Shown here: piece by piece, positions 1 through 8,972 of the stretch
Layout: every line of letters begins with the position of its first letter
Position numbering within the stretch: the first letter of the stretch is position 1
Assembly: GCF_003337565.1 (NCBI RefSeq)
Contig: NZ_QPJL01000016.1
Span: 1-64,000, forward strand
DNA: 64,000 bases
Direction of reading: 5' to 3'
DNA from: Paracoccus lutimaris
Lineage (GTDB): Bacteria; Pseudomonadota; Alphaproteobacteria; Rhodobacterales; Rhodobacteraceae
Position numbers and translations under genes: made by a program
Notes under the pieces: model-generated
What the model saw: the letters and a program-made list of their open reading frames with translations, nothing else
What the model was told of the DNA's origin: nothing
The model's database searches: none

Positions 1-1
1 C

Positions 2-91
2 GCCACCCGCTACGACAAGACCGCCGAAAGCTTCCTTGGCTTCATCGATATCACGTCGATCCGCCTCTGGCTCCGCCATTTGTCAACATGA
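2..91 (+). mobile_element. 3' end of an IS5-family transposase (cut by window edge)
   Basis: The first 90 bases read in frame 2 as ATRYDKTAESFLGF...IRLWLRHLST followed by TGA. The Y-D-K-T-A-x-S-F-L block and the I-R-x-W-L-R tail are typical of the very C-terminus of IS5-family DDE transposases. Only about 29 codons are visible. The downstream inverted repeat of the element was not located. Close relatives often end in H-F-V-N-M-T; the bases after the His codon would give V-N-M-T in the next frame, so a one-base deletion near position 80 is possible but unproven. Confidence 0.75.
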
Positions 92-358
92 CCTAAGCGC
101 TTCAAATCTGGCAAGCTTCTTACTCCTAGCTCTACTGGAGCCTCCCTTCAGCTTCGCATACCCGGCCAATCTGGTCTCGAGAAGGTCTCTATCGTCAATT
201 GGCTCGGATGTAACCCGCAACCAAAGCAGCGCTTCTATCAGAAAGATTGCATAGGCAACCATAGCGGGTGAATAACCCAGAATAGCAAGCAGAATAATCG
301 CCAAACAAGACACAAGGCAGGCCAACCTGCATGCCCAAACAAATGGACCAGCTTTCAT
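83..358 (-). CDS. Small two-helix membrane protein, unknown function
   Basis: A 91-residue reading frame starts at M-K-A-G-P-F-V-W, 14 bases after the pheS stop on the same strand. Residues about 8-50 form two closely spaced hydrophobic segments (A-I-I-L-L-A-I-L-G and A-Y-A-I-F-L-I-E-A-L-L-W-L). A basic cytoplasmic tail rich in Arg, Lys and Ser follows. Base composition is clearly lower in G+C than the neighbours, and the last codons overlap the transposase 3' end. The C-terminus may therefore be encoded by the insertion element rather than by the original gene. The ribosome binding site is weak. I do not recognise a family. Confidence 0.45.
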   Translation of the reverse strand: MKAGPFVWACRLACLVSCLAIILLAILGYSPAMVAYAIFLIEALLWLRVTSEPIDDRDLLETRLAGYAKLKGGSSRARSKKLARFEALRSC

Positions 359-371
359 TGTCCAGACAACC

Positions 372-1454
372 CTACCGCGACAACCCACCCGACACGCTGG
401 GCACATCACCCGCCGCAAACCCATAATGGCGCAGCCAGCGAAGGTCGCTTTCAAAGAAGGCGCGCAGATCGGGGATGCCGTATTTCAGCATGGCGATCCG
501 GTCGATGCCCATGCCAAAGGCAAAGCCCTGCCACTGGCTGGCATCGATCCCGCCCGCCGCCAGCACCTTGGGATGGACCATGCCCGAGCCCAGGATCTCC
601 AGCCATGAATCGCCCTTGCCGATGGTCAGCTTTCCGCCCTCCCACGAGCAGCGGATATCGACCTCGGCTGAAGGCTCGGTGAAGGGGAAATGGCTGGCCC
701 GGAAACGCAGCTCGACCTCATCGAGTTCAAAGAAGGCCCGGCAGAATTCCTCCAGCGTCCATTTCAGGTTCGCCATCGAGATGTCGCGGCCAAGCGCCAG
801 CCCCTCGACCTGATGGAACATCGGCGTATGGGTCTGGTCCATGTCCATGCGATAGACGCGGCCCGGGCAGATCACCCGGATCGGCGCGCCGCTGGCCTGC
901 ATGGCGCGGATCTGCACCGGGCTGGTGTGGGTGCGCAGCACATGCGGCGGGCGCGGATCGTCCGAGGCGCGCGCCATGAAGAAGGTGTCGTGTTCCTGCC
1001 GGGCGGGATGCTCGGGCGGGATATTCAGCGCGTCGAAATTGAACCAGTCGCTTTCGATCTGCGGCCCCTCGGCCACCGAAAAGCCCATATCGGCAAAGAT
1101 CGCGGTGACTTCCTCGGTCACCTGGCTGACCGGATGGATGCTGCCCATGGGGCGCGGGCGCCCGGGCAGGGTCACGTCCAGCCACTCATCCTTGAGGCGC
1201 GCGTCCAGCGCTGCATCCTCAAGCCCCTGCTTGCGGGCGCGCAGCGCGGTGTCGATCTCGTCGCGCAGGCGGTTCAGGGCGGCGCCGGTGGTCTGGCGCT
1301 CCTCGGGCGTCATGCGGCCCAGTTCCTTCATCATGCCGCTGATCTCGCCCTTCTTGCCAAGGGCGGCAAGGCGGACCTGCTCGAGCGCATCGGGATCGGC
1401 AGCGCCCGAAATGCGCGAGAGATAGGACTGGCGAAGGGTATCAAGATCGGACAT
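372..1454 (-). CDS. pheS: Phenylalanyl-tRNA synthetase alpha subunit
   Basis: PheS (360 aa, the usual length) forms the catalytic half of the alpha2-beta2 cytoplasmic enzyme that charges tRNA-Phe. The N-terminal coiled-coil arm spans about residues 1-90 (L-G-K-K-G-E-I-S-G). Class II synthetase motifs follow: F-N-F-D-A-L-N-I-P near 150, [11 protein letters not shown] (motif 2) near 215, and [10 protein letters not shown] (motif 3) near 320. I chose the start M-S-D-L-D because AAGGAA lies just upstream; an in-frame upstream Met has no such site. pheT is normally the next gene but does not follow here: a small membrane-protein frame and a transposase end occupy that position. Confidence 0.96.
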   Translation of the reverse strand: MSDLDTLRQSYLSRISGAADPDALEQVRLAALGKKGEISGMMKELGRMTPEERQTTGAALNRLRDEIDTALRARKQGLEDAALDARLKDEWLDVTLPGRPRPMGSIHPVSQVTEEVTAIFADMGFSVAEGPQIESDWFNFDALNIPPEHPARQEHDTFFMARASDDPRPPHVLRTHTSPVQIRAMQASGAPIRVICPGRVYRMDMDQTHTPMFHQVEGLALGRDISMANLKWTLEEFCRAFFELDEVELRFRASHFPFTEPSAEVDIRCSWEGGKLTIGKGDSWLEILGSGMVHPKVLAAGGIDASQWQGFAFGMGIDRIAMLKYGIPDLRAFFESDLRWLRHYGFAAGDVPSVSGGLSR

Positions 1455-1511
1455 GGCGGATTTCCTTGCGGTTCCGCCGCCGATTAGCACGCGCGGGGGC
1501 CGGGGAAAAGC

Positions 1512-1856
1512 CTAGCGGGCAAAGGTTTCGGCGACCAGCTCGACCGGCCGGCACAGGCGCACGCCGCCGGGACCGCAGACGATGGGACGCTCGACCAGAA
1601 TCGGGTTTTCGACCATGGCGGCAAGGATGGTGTCGCCGTCCGCGCCGATCAGCCCGCGCGCCGCGGCATCGGTGCCCTTGACCCGCAGCGCCTGCGCCGG
1701 CGTCAGGTCGGCTGCGGCCAGCAGGCCCAGAAGCTGGGCGCGGGTCCAGCCCGTGGCCATGTAGTCGATGACCTGCGGATCGAACCCGGCCTCGCGGATC
1801 ATCTGCAGCACCTTGCGAGAGGTGCTGCAGGTGGTTTTGTGATAGATGGTGATCAC
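1512..1856 (-). CDS. arsC: ArsC-family arsenate reductase (glutaredoxin-type)
   Basis: The 114-aa thioredoxin-fold protein matches the glutaredoxin-dependent arsenate reductase pattern. It has a nucleophilic Cys10 in T-T-C-S-T-S-R and the three oxyanion-binding arginines expected from R773 ArsC: Arg58 (A-L-R), Arg90 (V-E-R-P) and Arg103 (R-L-C-R-P). Retention of all four favours true arsenate reductase over the YffB/Spx branch. It starts with GTG four bases after the stop of the upstream symporter gene, with GGAAG inside that gene's end, so translation is probably coupled. No arsB, arsH or ArsR neighbours are visible. Confidence 0.85.
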   Translation of the reverse strand: MITIYHKTTCSTSRKVLQMIREAGFDPQVIDYMATGWTRAQLLGLLAAADLTPAQALRVKGTDAAARGLIGADGDTILAAMVENPILVERPIVCGPGGVRLCRPVELVAETFAR

Positions 1857-1860
1857 CGGA

Positions 1861-3270
1861 TCACTTCCAGATGGTCTTGCTGACGCCCGGCGCGATTTCC
1901 GGATGCTCGGACAGATGGAAGGTGGGGTTCTTGCCCTCGCGCCGCTGGCGCAGATAGTCCTGCGTCACATAGGCGACCGTGCCCGACAGCGCCACGATGG
2001 CGATCAGGTTGATCGTCGCCATCAGCCCCATCGAGGCATCGGCAAAGTCAAAGACCGTCTGCACCTGCTGGATCGCACCCCAGATCACCATGCCCAGCAC
2101 GCCCGCACGCAGCGCGATGACCGGCCCCTGGCTGCCATGGCCCAGGAAGATGATCGCGTTCTCGGCATAGGCGTAGTTGCCGATGATCGAGGTGAAGGCA
2201 AAGAAGAAGATGGCAATGGCCACGAAATACTGCCCGAAGACACCGAAATGCTCGGTCAGCGCGTTCTGGGTCAGCACCACGCCGGTATTTTCCGCCGAGG
2301 GGATCGCGCCCGACAGCAGGATCATGATGGCGGTGGCGGTGCAGACCAGGATCGTGTCGATGAAGACGCCAAGCGCCTGCACGAAGCCCTGGCTCGAGGG
2401 GTGGTGCGGATCAGGCACGGCGACGGCGGCGATGTTCGGGGCCGAGCCCATGCCGGCCTCGTTCGAGAACAGGCCGCGCTTGACCCCGTTCAGCATCGCA
2501 GCGGCCATGCCGCCGGCAACACCGCCCGCCGCCTCTTGCAGGCCGAAGGCCGAGCCGATGATATGGCCCAGAACGCCGGGCACTTCGGTGATATTGGTGA
2601 CCAGCACCCAGATCGCCGCCAGCAGATAGGCACCGGCCATGAAGGGCACGACAAACTCCGCCACCCGCGCGATCTGCGGGATCCCACCAAAGATGATGAC
2701 GGCGGTCAGAACGGCGGTGGCAATGCCGATCCACATCTTGTCGATGCCGGTGGCGCCCGCAGCGGCCTCGGCGATCGAGTTCGACTGCACGGCATTGAAG
2801 ATCAGGCCAAAGGCGATGATCAGCGCTACGGCAAAGATCGACGCCAGCCAGCCCTGCCCCAGCCCCTTCTTGATGTAATAGGCGGGACCGCCGCGATACA
2901 TGCCGCCCGGCCCGTGTTCCTTGTAAAGCTGCGCCAGCATCGATTCGGCATAGGCCGTGGCCATGCCGACCAGCGCCACCATCCACATCCAGAAGATCGC
3001 CCCCGGTCCGCCCAGCGTGATCGCCACCGCGACCCCGGCGATATTGCCGGTACCGACGCGGCTGGCCAGACTGACGGTCAGCGCCTGAAAGGGCGAGATG
3101 CCGTCCTTGTCCACCTCGCGCGAGCCGATGACACATCGGAACATCTCGCCGAAATGGCGGAACTGGATGAAGCCAAGACGGACGGTGAAATAGATCCCCA
3201 CGGCCAGCAGACCGTAGATCAGAACATAGCCCCAGAAGATCGTATTCAGGAAATTGATGATGGCGATCAT
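1861..3270 (-). CDS. AGCS-family sodium:alanine/glycine symporter
   Basis: This 469-aa inner-membrane protein has about 10-11 hydrophobic segments and hallmarks of the alanine or glycine:cation symporter family: S-R-V-G-T-G-N-I-A-G-V near residue 70, G-P-G-A-I-F-W-M-W near 88, and F-S-N-E-A-G-M-G-S-A-P near 270. It should import small neutral amino acids with Na+. The start M-I-A-I-I-N-F is preceded by CCGGAG at good spacing; the longer upstream frame lacks this. The arsC-like gene follows four bases downstream. Together they separate rplT from pheS, which are adjacent in many bacteria. Confidence 0.92.
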   Translation of the reverse strand: MIAIINFLNTIFWGYVLIYGLLAVGIYFTVRLGFIQFRHFGEMFRCVIGSREVDKDGISPFQALTVSLASRVGTGNIAGVAVAITLGGPGAIFWMWMVALVGMATAYAESMLAQLYKEHGPGGMYRGGPAYYIKKGLGQGWLASIFAVALIIAFGLIFNAVQSNSIAEAAAGATGIDKMWIGIATAVLTAVIIFGGIPQIARVAEFVVPFMAGAYLLAAIWVLVTNITEVPGVLGHIIGSAFGLQEAAGGVAGGMAAAMLNGVKRGLFSNEAGMGSAPNIAAVAVPDPHHPSSQGFVQALGVFIDTILVCTATAIMILLSGAIPSAENTGVVLTQNALTEHFGVFGQYFVAIAIFFFAFTSIIGNYAYAENAIIFLGHGSQGPVIALRAGVLGMVIWGAIQQVQTVFDFADASMGLMATINLIAIVALSGTVAYVTQDYLRQRREGKNPTFHLSEHPEIAPGVSKTIWK

Positions 3271-3445
3271 GACGCACACTCCGGTTACCCTGCGGCGGAT
3301 AGTGTAACGGTTCCGTGAGTGACGCAAGCACTACCACGTTATCGCTAACGCAGCTTTCCGCCGGATTCAGGGGCTTGGCGGAGATCGGCCGCCGATGCCG
3401 GGGCTTGCGCCCTGCCCGCGCGTTCTGGACCTGTGTTCCGGCCAT

Positions 3446-3474
3446 GAAAAAACCCGCGCTTGCGGCGCGGGTTT
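3446..3474 (-). terminator. Rho-independent terminator after rplT
   Basis: On the minus strand a 9-bp perfect stem (AACCCGCGC paired with GCGCGGGTT, arms 3465-3473 and 3451-3459, five-base loop) runs into a run of T. It lies 27 bases beyond the rplT stop and should end the rpmI-rplT transcript. Confidence 0.88.
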
Positions 3475-3500
3475 CGTCAGTCTCGATCTGTCGCCTGAAA

Positions 3501-3860
3501 TCAGGCGGCGGCTTTCGCCTGCGCGACCACGGCGGCAAATGCCTCGGGCTCGTTGACGGCCAGATCGGCCAGAACCTTGCGGTCCACCTCGATCCCGGCT
3601 TTCGCCAGCGCGGCGATGAAGCGCGAATAGGTCATTTCCGCATCGACCAGACGGACGGCGGCGTTGATGCGCTGAATCCACAGCGCGCGGAAGTTGCGCT
3701 TGCGCGTCTTGCGGTCGCGGGTGGCGTACTGGTTCGCCTTGTCCACGGCCTGGGTGGCGGTGCGGAAGTTGCGCGAACGGTTGCCGTAATAGCCTTTTGC
3801 CGCGTCAAGAACCTTCTTGTGGCGGGCGTGGGTGACTTTACCCGATTTGACTCGTGCCAT
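3501..3860 (-). CDS. rplT: 50S ribosomal protein L20
   Basis: L20 (119 aa) is a basic 23S rRNA-binding protein needed early in large-subunit assembly. The N-terminus [16 protein letters not shown] and the [14 protein letters not shown] block near residue 60 are family signatures. AAGGAG lies upstream of the ATG. It follows rpmI by 12 bases and is followed by a strong terminator, so rpmI-rplT forms a two-gene unit from the promoter near 4150. In many bacteria L20 represses this operon by binding its leader; no such structure is evident in the short leader here. Confidence 0.97.
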   Translation of the reverse strand: MARVKSGKVTHARHKKVLDAAKGYYGNRSRNFRTATQAVDKANQYATRDRKTRKRNFRALWIQRINAAVRLVDAEMTYSRFIAALAKAGIEVDRKVLADLAVNEPEAFAAVVAQAKAAA

Positions 3861-3872
3861 GTCCGGTTCTCC

Positions 3873-4073
3873 TTAGCGGTTATAGGGCATGTATTTCTTG
3901 ACGATCTTCGCGTCCGACTCGGACAGGATCATGGTCCCGGTCACATCGCGGATGAATTTCGTCGAGCGCTTGATCATGCCGTGGCGCTTGCCAGCCGGGC
4001 CAGCTTTCACTTTGCCCGAGGCCGTCATCGAGAACCGCTTTTTCGCGGCCGATTTGGTCTTCATCTTCGGCAT
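3873..4073 (-). CDS. rpmI: 50S ribosomal protein L35
   Basis: L35 (66 aa) is recognised by [14 protein letters not shown] and the central K-R-H-G-M-I-K-R-S block. The start is fixed by this N-terminus and by AAGGAG seven bases before it; a longer in-frame upstream extension is not translated in known L35 proteins. First gene of the rpmI-rplT unit. Confidence 0.97.
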   Translation of the reverse strand: MPKMKTKSAAKKRFSMTASGKVKAGPAGKRHGMIKRSTKFIRDVTGTMILSESDAKIVKKYMPYNR

Positions 4074-4149
4074 TTTACTCTCCTTGCGGTCAGAGTGAAC
4101 GCGCGACTCGGCAATGCCATATCGGCCGGCCGCGCGGGTGGAAGCGTGC

Positions 4150-4178
4150 CCTATAGTCGGGCACGCGCGGATTGGCAA
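4150..4178 (-). promoter_or_regulatory. Putative sigma-70 promoter for rpmI-rplT
   Basis: Reading the minus strand, TTGCCA (complement of 4173-4178) and TATAGG (complement of 4150-4155) are separated by exactly 17 bp. This is a good housekeeping -35/-10 pair about 75 bases before the rpmI start. The -10 sits inside an 8-bp inverted repeat (4144-4151/4159-4166). Confidence 0.6.
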
Positions 4179-4181
4179 GCC

Positions 4182-4490
4182 TTATTGGCTGGGCGCGGCC
4201 GGGGCCGTGCCGCCCTCGGTCGCGGCGACCGCCTCGGCGGGCGGAGGGGCGCTGACGGTATCGGTGCCCAGGCTGATCTGGCCGTCGATCAGACGCTGCC
4301 CGGCACCGGTCAGCGTCTCGATGCCAAAGGGCTCTTGCGCAAGCGTCGCGCCGCCGAACATCAGCACGATGCCAAGGACCAGCGCGATCGCCGCCGCCCG
4401 TGGCGGCTGCGTGCGCAGGACCGAGGCAATGGCCATCAGCACCGACAGCGCGCATAGCGCCGCACCGACCAGCAGCAGGATATCGGACAT
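4182..4490 (-). CDS. Two-helix membrane protein downstream of pyk, unknown function
   Basis: This 102-aa protein has two transmembrane segments (about residues 3-24 and 34-52: L-L-L-V-G-A-A-L-C-A-L and A-I-A-L-V-L-G-I-V-L-M-F-G). A Pro/Ala-rich tail of about 40 residues follows, probably periplasmic. GGAGGG precedes the ATG. It lies 31 bases after pyk on the same strand and is likely co-transcribed with it. I do not recognise a named family. Confidence 0.7.
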   Translation of the reverse strand: MSDILLLVGAALCALSVLMAIASVLRTQPPRAAAIALVLGIVLMFGGATLAQEPFGIETLTGAGQRLIDGQISLGTDTVSAPPPAEAVAATEGGTAPAAPSQ

Positions 4491-4521
4491 GTAGGTTACC
4501 CTCCGGTTGACTTACGCGCCT

Positions 4522-5967
4522 TTATTCCGGGTCGGTGCGATAGATCAAGCGTTCGTCGCAGGGTGCGATGCGCAGGATGTTCGTGGTGCCCGGCACGTTG
4601 AAGGGTACGCCGGCCATCACGACAATCTGGTTGTTTTCATCGGCAAAGCCGAAATCGCGTGCAGCCTTGGCCGCATTGACCACCGCCTGCTTGAAGCGCT
4701 CAAGCTCGGGCGTCAGCACGCAATGCGCACCCCAGGTCAGGCACAGCCGGCGCAAGGTCGTCTCTTCGGCGGTCATGGCGATGATCGGCACGCGCGGACG
4801 CTCGCGCGCGACCAGGCTCACGGTGGTCCCCGACGAGGTAAAGGCGCAGATGGCCGAAATATCGGTCGTCTCGGCGATTTCGCGCGCGGCGGCGACGATG
4901 CCGTCGGCGACGGTCTGGCGGCGGGCGCTGCGCGAGCTTTCGATGATGTCGCGATAGGTCGGGTCGCTTTCGACCGATTGCGCGACATTATCCATCGTGG
5001 TCACCGCCTCGATCGGATAGGCGCCGGCGGCGCTTTCCGCCGAGAGCATGATCGCGTCGGTGCCCTCATAGATGGCGGTCGCGACGTCCGAGACCTCGGC
5101 CCGCGTCGGCATCGGGCTTTCGATCATCGATTCCAGCATCTGCGTGGCGACGATCACCGGCTTGGCGGCGGCGCGGCAGGCGCGGACCAGCCGCTTCTGG
5201 ATCGGCGGCACGGAATGGACGGGCAGTTCCACGCCCAGATCGCCCCGCGCCACCATGATCCCGTCCGAGACCTTCAGGATTTCCGCGAAGGCCCGCACGG
5301 CGGCCGGCTTTTCGATCTTGGAGAGGATGGCGGCGCGACCCTTGGCCAGTTCGCGCGCCTCGATCACGTCCTCGGGGCGCTGGACAAAGGATAGCGCCAG
5401 CCAGTCCACGCCCATCTCGCAGGCGAATTCCAGGTCGTCCTTGTCCTTGGCCGACAGTGCGGCCAGCGGCAGCACCACGTCCGGCACATTCACGCCCTTG
5501 CGGTTCGAAATCGCGCCGCCCGCCGTCACCACGCAATCGGCGAAATCGGGGCCGCATTTTTCCACCCGCAGGCGGATCTTGCCGTCATTGACCAGAAGTT
5601 CGGCGCCGGATTCCAGCGCGGCGAAAATCTCGGGATGGGGCAGTTGCACGCGGTTCGCATCGCCCGGCGTGTCGTCCAGATCGAAACGGAAGGCCTGCCC
5701 GTCGGCCAGATCATGCGGGCCATTGGCAAAGGCGCCGACACGCAGCTTGGGGCCCTGCAGGTCGGCCAGCACCGCGATCGGGCGGCCCGATTCGGCCTCG
5801 ACCCGGCGGATGATGTCATAGCGCGCGCGCTGTTCGTCATGAGTGCCGTGGCTCATGTTCAGGCGAAACACGTCCGCGCCCGCCTCGAACAAGGCGCGAA
5901 TGGTCGCGAAATCGCTTGAGGCCGGTCCCAGCGTTGCCACGATCTTGACCTTGCGATGCCGTCTCAT
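4522..5967 (-). CDS. pyk: Pyruvate kinase
   Basis: Pyruvate kinase (481 aa, normal length) converts phosphoenolpyruvate and ADP to pyruvate and ATP in the cytosol. Visible marks are K-I-V-A-T-L-G-P-A-S at the N-terminus, F-R-L-N-M-S-H-G near residue 34, the catalytic-lysine block L-S-K-I-E-K-P near 218, and the Mg-binding M-V-A-R-G-D-L-G-V-E-L-P near 240. The C-terminal allosteric domain (T-S-S-G-T-T near 385) is complete. GGGAGAT lies before the ATG, and a clear promoter lies upstream at 6003-6032. Confidence 0.97.
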   Translation of the reverse strand: MRRHRKVKIVATLGPASSDFATIRALFEAGADVFRLNMSHGTHDEQRARYDIIRRVEAESGRPIAVLADLQGPKLRVGAFANGPHDLADGQAFRFDLDDTPGDANRVQLPHPEIFAALESGAELLVNDGKIRLRVEKCGPDFADCVVTAGGAISNRKGVNVPDVVLPLAALSAKDKDDLEFACEMGVDWLALSFVQRPEDVIEARELAKGRAAILSKIEKPAAVRAFAEILKVSDGIMVARGDLGVELPVHSVPPIQKRLVRACRAAAKPVIVATQMLESMIESPMPTRAEVSDVATAIYEGTDAIMLSAESAAGAYPIEAVTTMDNVAQSVESDPTYRDIIESSRSARRQTVADGIVAAAREIAETTDISAICAFTSSGTTVSLVARERPRVPIIAMTAEETTLRRLCLTWGAHCVLTPELERFKQAVVNAAKAARDFGFADENNQIVVMAGVPFNVPGTTNILRIAPCDERLIYRTDPE

Positions 5968-6002
5968 GCGTATCTCCCGTCGATGTTTGCGCTAGCACGC
6001 GT

Positions 6003-6032
6003 GTTATAGCCACATTCCCGACGTCGCGGCAA
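6003..6032 (-). promoter_or_regulatory. Putative sigma-70 promoter for pyk
   Basis: On the minus strand TTGCCG (complement of 6027-6032) and TATAAC (complement of 6003-6008) are 18 bp apart, about 35 bases before the pyk start codon. The hexamers match the rpmI promoter found nearby. Confidence 0.55.
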
Positions 6033-6088
6033 CTGGCGCATGAACAAGCGTTTGCACTAAAGGTTGCCTCATGCAAGGCGAAGGTATC

Positions 6089-6829
6089 ATGACGGCTGAG
6101 GCATATTCCATCATTGGCGCGGGGCGCCCGTCGCGCTGGCTGCTGACCTGCGATCACGCGACGAACCGGGTGCCGGATTGGGTCGGCGGCGGCGATCTGG
6201 GCATCGCACCCGAGGATATGGCCCGCCACATCGCCTATGATGTCGGCGCGGCGGGACTGACCCGCGCCTTGGCCCAGCGGCTTGATGCGCCGGCGATCCT
6301 GTCGGATTTCTCGCGGCTGGTCATCGACCCCAACCGCGGCGAGGACGACCCCACCCTGCTCATGCGCATCTATGACGGCACCGTCATTCCTACGAATCGC
6401 CATGCCGGCGCCCCTGAACGCGAGGCCCGGCTCGAGCAGCTTTACCGCCCCTATCACGCCGCCTATGCTGCATTGGCGGCAGCGCGGCCCGACCGCGCGA
6501 TCTGCGCCATCCACAGCTTTACCCGCCAGTTGCGCGGCCGCCCGCGCCGGCCATGGGCGGTGGGCGTGCTTTATTCGCATCGCGATGAAAGGCTGGGTCC
6601 GGCGCTGATCCGCGAATGCCGCGAGGCGGGCTGGATCACCGGCGACAATGAACCCTATTCCGGGCATCTGCAGGGCGATTCCATCGACCGCCATGCCCTG
6701 GCCCATGGCCGCCCGAACGTGCTGATCGAGGTCCGCAACGACCTGATCGCGGACGCCGCCGGGCAAGAGCTTTGGGCGGACCGACTGGCGGGAATCCTGC
6801 GCGGCTTTCTGGATCGTCACGGGATCTGA
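6089..6829 (+). CDS. N-formylglutamate amidohydrolase family protein
   Basis: The 246-aa protein matches the N-formylglutamate amidohydrolase (HutG-like) fold. It shows L-L-T-C-D-H-A-T-N-R-V-P near residue 20, S-R-L-V-I-D-P-N-R near 72, A-I-H-S-F-T near 140 and G-V-L-Y-S near 157. Family enzymes are zinc-dependent and release formate or cleave N-acyl-glutamate/aspartate. No hut genes are nearby, so the substrate is uncertain. I prefer the ATG at 6089 (GAAGG just upstream) over the in-frame ATG at 6071. It is transcribed divergently from pyk. Confidence 0.85.
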   Translation: MTAEAYSIIGAGRPSRWLLTCDHATNRVPDWVGGGDLGIAPEDMARHIAYDVGAAGLTRALAQRLDAPAILSDFSRLVIDPNRGEDDPTLLMRIYDGTVIPTNRHAGAPEREARLEQLYRPYHAAYAALAAARPDRAICAIHSFTRQLRGRPRRPWAVGVLYSHRDERLGPALIRECREAGWITGDNEPYSGHLQGDSIDRHALAHGRPNVLIEVRNDLIADAAGQELWADRLAGILRGFLDRHGI

Positions 6830-6847
6830 AAACGCGATCTGGGAACG

Positions 6848-6871
6848 GGGGGCGGCGTCACCACCGCCCCC
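6848..6871. terminator. GC-rich hairpin between convergent genes
   Basis: GGGGGCGG (6848-6855) and CCGCCCCC (6864-6871) form an 8-bp stem with an eight-base loop. It lies between the stops of the amidohydrolase (+) and the lactate permease (-). There is no T-run, so termination is likely but not proven. Confidence 0.45.
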
Positions 6872-6880
6872 GCGCGATTG

Positions 6881-8647
6881 TCAGGCTTTCGCGCCGTCGC
6901 GGCTGTACATCCCGGCCAGCACCACCGCCAGCCAGACCAGCGCCAGCAGCCACCAGAAGCCGCCATAGATCAGCGCCATGCCGATAAAGGCGCCCTGCAC
7001 GACGTAATAGGTCATCGGCACCAGCGTCTTGCGGATCAGGTCGCCCTCGCGGTCCACCAGCCCGACCGTGGCCGAGGCGGCGACGACGTTATGGACGCAG
7101 ATCATGTTGCCGGCGGCACCCCCGATGGCCTGCAGCGCGACAACGATGGTCGCGCCCGCTAAGTCCAGCCCAATCCCCTGCGCCGTCGAGAACTGGAAGA
7201 GCGAGAACATCATGTTCGAGATCGTGTTCGACCCGGCGATGAAGGCCCCCAAGGCCCCGATCAGCGCCGAGAACATCGGCCATGCCGTGCCCACCAGCGC
7301 CGACATGCCGGCCGCCAGTGTCAGCGGCATGGATTGCACGCCCTCGGAGCCGGAATTGATGAAGACCTGTACCATCGGCACCGCCAAAAGCAGCGCCGGG
7401 GCGGCGGCGATCATCGTCTGCGCCGACAGCCCCCAGGCCCGCGCGTAATCCGGGGCCTTCATCCGATAGATGAAATAGGAAATCAGCGAGGCAAGGATCA
7501 GCACCGTGCCCGGCGAATAAAGCATCTGCACCTTGGAGGTGATGCCCGATCCGAACAGGTTCTCGAATGCGATGGTGGTCGAGGGGCCGGTCAGCCACGC
7601 CTTCAGCGGCCCGATCACCCGCGTCAGCACCAAAAGCCCGATGGTGATGACATAGGGGCTCCATGCCGTCATCAACGAGATATCGCTGCGCCCATGCGGA
7701 TGGGCAACATCCTCGGCCTCATGGGCGATTTCCTCGTCCATCTTGCCCTTCCAGCTGGTATCCCAGTCGCGATGCGCAGGAAAGTCGAAGACGGTCTTGG
7801 GCAAAAACAGCCCGCGCCGCGCCGCCGGCACGACGATCAGCAGCCCCAGCATGCCCCCGACCAGCGAGGGGAACTCCGGCCCAAGGAACTTGGCCACCAG
7901 ATAATAGGGCAGCGTAAAGGCCAGCCCGGCGAAGATCGCGAATTTCCAGGCGCCAAAGCCCTCGCGGAAGCTGCGCCGGGCGCCAAAGAACCGCGTCATC
8001 ATCGCCACCATCAACAGCGGGATGACAAAGCCGATCGCCATATGCAGAAAGGCCACGCGCTCGGCGATGACGGGGATATATTCGGGCAGGGTCGCGGGCG
8101 CGATGGCGGCGTTGACGGTATCGCTGTTCGACAGCCCCGTCTGCACCCCCACCAGCATCGGCGTGCCGACGGCGCCAAAGGACACCGGCGTGGACTGGAT
8201 GATCAGCGTGACCATGACCGCCGCCATGGCCGGGAAACCGATGGCAACCAAGAGGGGCGCGGCCACGGCGGCCGGCGTGCCAAAGCCCGAGGCCCCTTCA
8301 ACCATGGCGCCGAAAAGCCAGGCGATGATGATGGCCTGCACCCGGCGGTCAGGCGAGATTTCGGTAAAGCCGCGCTTGATCGCCTGGATCGCGCCGGATT
8401 CCTGCACCGTATAAAGCAGCAGGATCGCACCAAAGACGATATAAAGCAGCGTGATCGCAGTGATGACGCCATTCGCGGTCGCCCCCGCCACCTTGGCCAG
8501 ATCGGTCCCCCACAGCATCACCGCCAGGACGACCGTGGCCAGATAGGCGAAGAGCATCGCCACCTTGGCCGAAAGCTGCATCACGACCAGAAATATGAAA
8601 ACCGCCGCGATCGGAACGAGCGCGGCGATAAACATCATAGATGACAT
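6881..8647 (-). CDS. lctP: L-lactate permease family transporter
   Basis: This 588-aa integral membrane protein has about 13 hydrophobic segments and the lactate permease (LctP/LldP) core: [16 protein letters not shown] near residue 110, and [11 protein letters not shown] near 152. It should bring in L-lactate or glycolate with protons. The start M-S-S-M-M-F has GGGAGGA seven bases before it. No lactate dehydrogenase genes adjoin it. An 11-base palindrome (ATGACTGTCAT, 8668-8678) just upstream of the ribosome site could be an operator. Confidence 0.9.
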   Translation of the reverse strand: MSSMMFIAALVPIAAVFIFLVVMQLSAKVAMLFAYLATVVLAVMLWGTDLAKVAGATANGVITAITLLYIVFGAILLLYTVQESGAIQAIKRGFTEISPDRRVQAIIIAWLFGAMVEGASGFGTPAAVAAPLLVAIGFPAMAAVMVTLIIQSTPVSFGAVGTPMLVGVQTGLSNSDTVNAAIAPATLPEYIPVIAERVAFLHMAIGFVIPLLMVAMMTRFFGARRSFREGFGAWKFAIFAGLAFTLPYYLVAKFLGPEFPSLVGGMLGLLIVVPAARRGLFLPKTVFDFPAHRDWDTSWKGKMDEEIAHEAEDVAHPHGRSDISLMTAWSPYVITIGLLVLTRVIGPLKAWLTGPSTTIAFENLFGSGITSKVQMLYSPGTVLILASLISYFIYRMKAPDYARAWGLSAQTMIAAAPALLLAVPMVQVFINSGSEGVQSMPLTLAAGMSALVGTAWPMFSALIGALGAFIAGSNTISNMMFSLFQFSTAQGIGLDLAGATIVVALQAIGGAAGNMICVHNVVAASATVGLVDREGDLIRKTLVPMTYYVVQGAFIGMALIYGGFWWLLALVWLAVVLAGMYSRDGAKA

Positions 8648-8972
8648 GAACCATCCTCCCACAATGAATGACTGTCATCATGGCCTATATCGACGCAGGG
8701 GCAAGCGACGAGACACGAAACGTCCTGAAAGATCCGTTTTGGGAAAGATTCTTGCGGGATATTGCCGCTCCGCCCCCGGTCGCACAGATCGCCGCGAGAT
8801 GGCGACAGAGGCGCAAGTCCTCGTCATGCTTGCAATAACGGACGATTCAGCCGTATAACAGCCGCAATGACCTGCGCTTTTCTTAATGCTTGATTGCTGC
8901 CCTCGATGATCGAGACCTGCCACGCATATCGTGGCGGAATGGTGTGTTGTACCCATATTTGGATGGTGACCA
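8648..8972. other. Intergenic region between divergent lctP and Hint-protein genes
   Basis: This 325-base stretch has no convincing gene. It holds the lctP ribosome site and an 11-base palindrome at 8668-8678. Nearer the Hint-protein gene are two inverted repeats only a few bases apart: CTCGAT-G-ATCGAG at 8902-8914 and GCCACG-CATAT-CGTGGC at 8919-8935. The last two lie 40-70 bases before that start codon and could be operator sites. No clear -35/-10 pair was found. Confidence 0.5.

Noticed and set aside
1846..3318. 490-codon plus-strand frame over the AGCS symporter
   Set aside because: It is antisense to a clear transporter gene, rich in Arg/His/Asp/Gly, with no family resemblance: a GC-bias shadow.
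4144..4166. 8-bp inverted repeat as a terminator of the pyk operon
   Set aside because: No T-run on the minus strand, and the loop coincides with the -10 of a good rpmI promoter.
7334..8644. 436-codon plus-strand frame over the lactate permease
   Set aside because: Same kind of antisense shadow; the minus-strand protein has strong LctP motifs and a good ribosome site.
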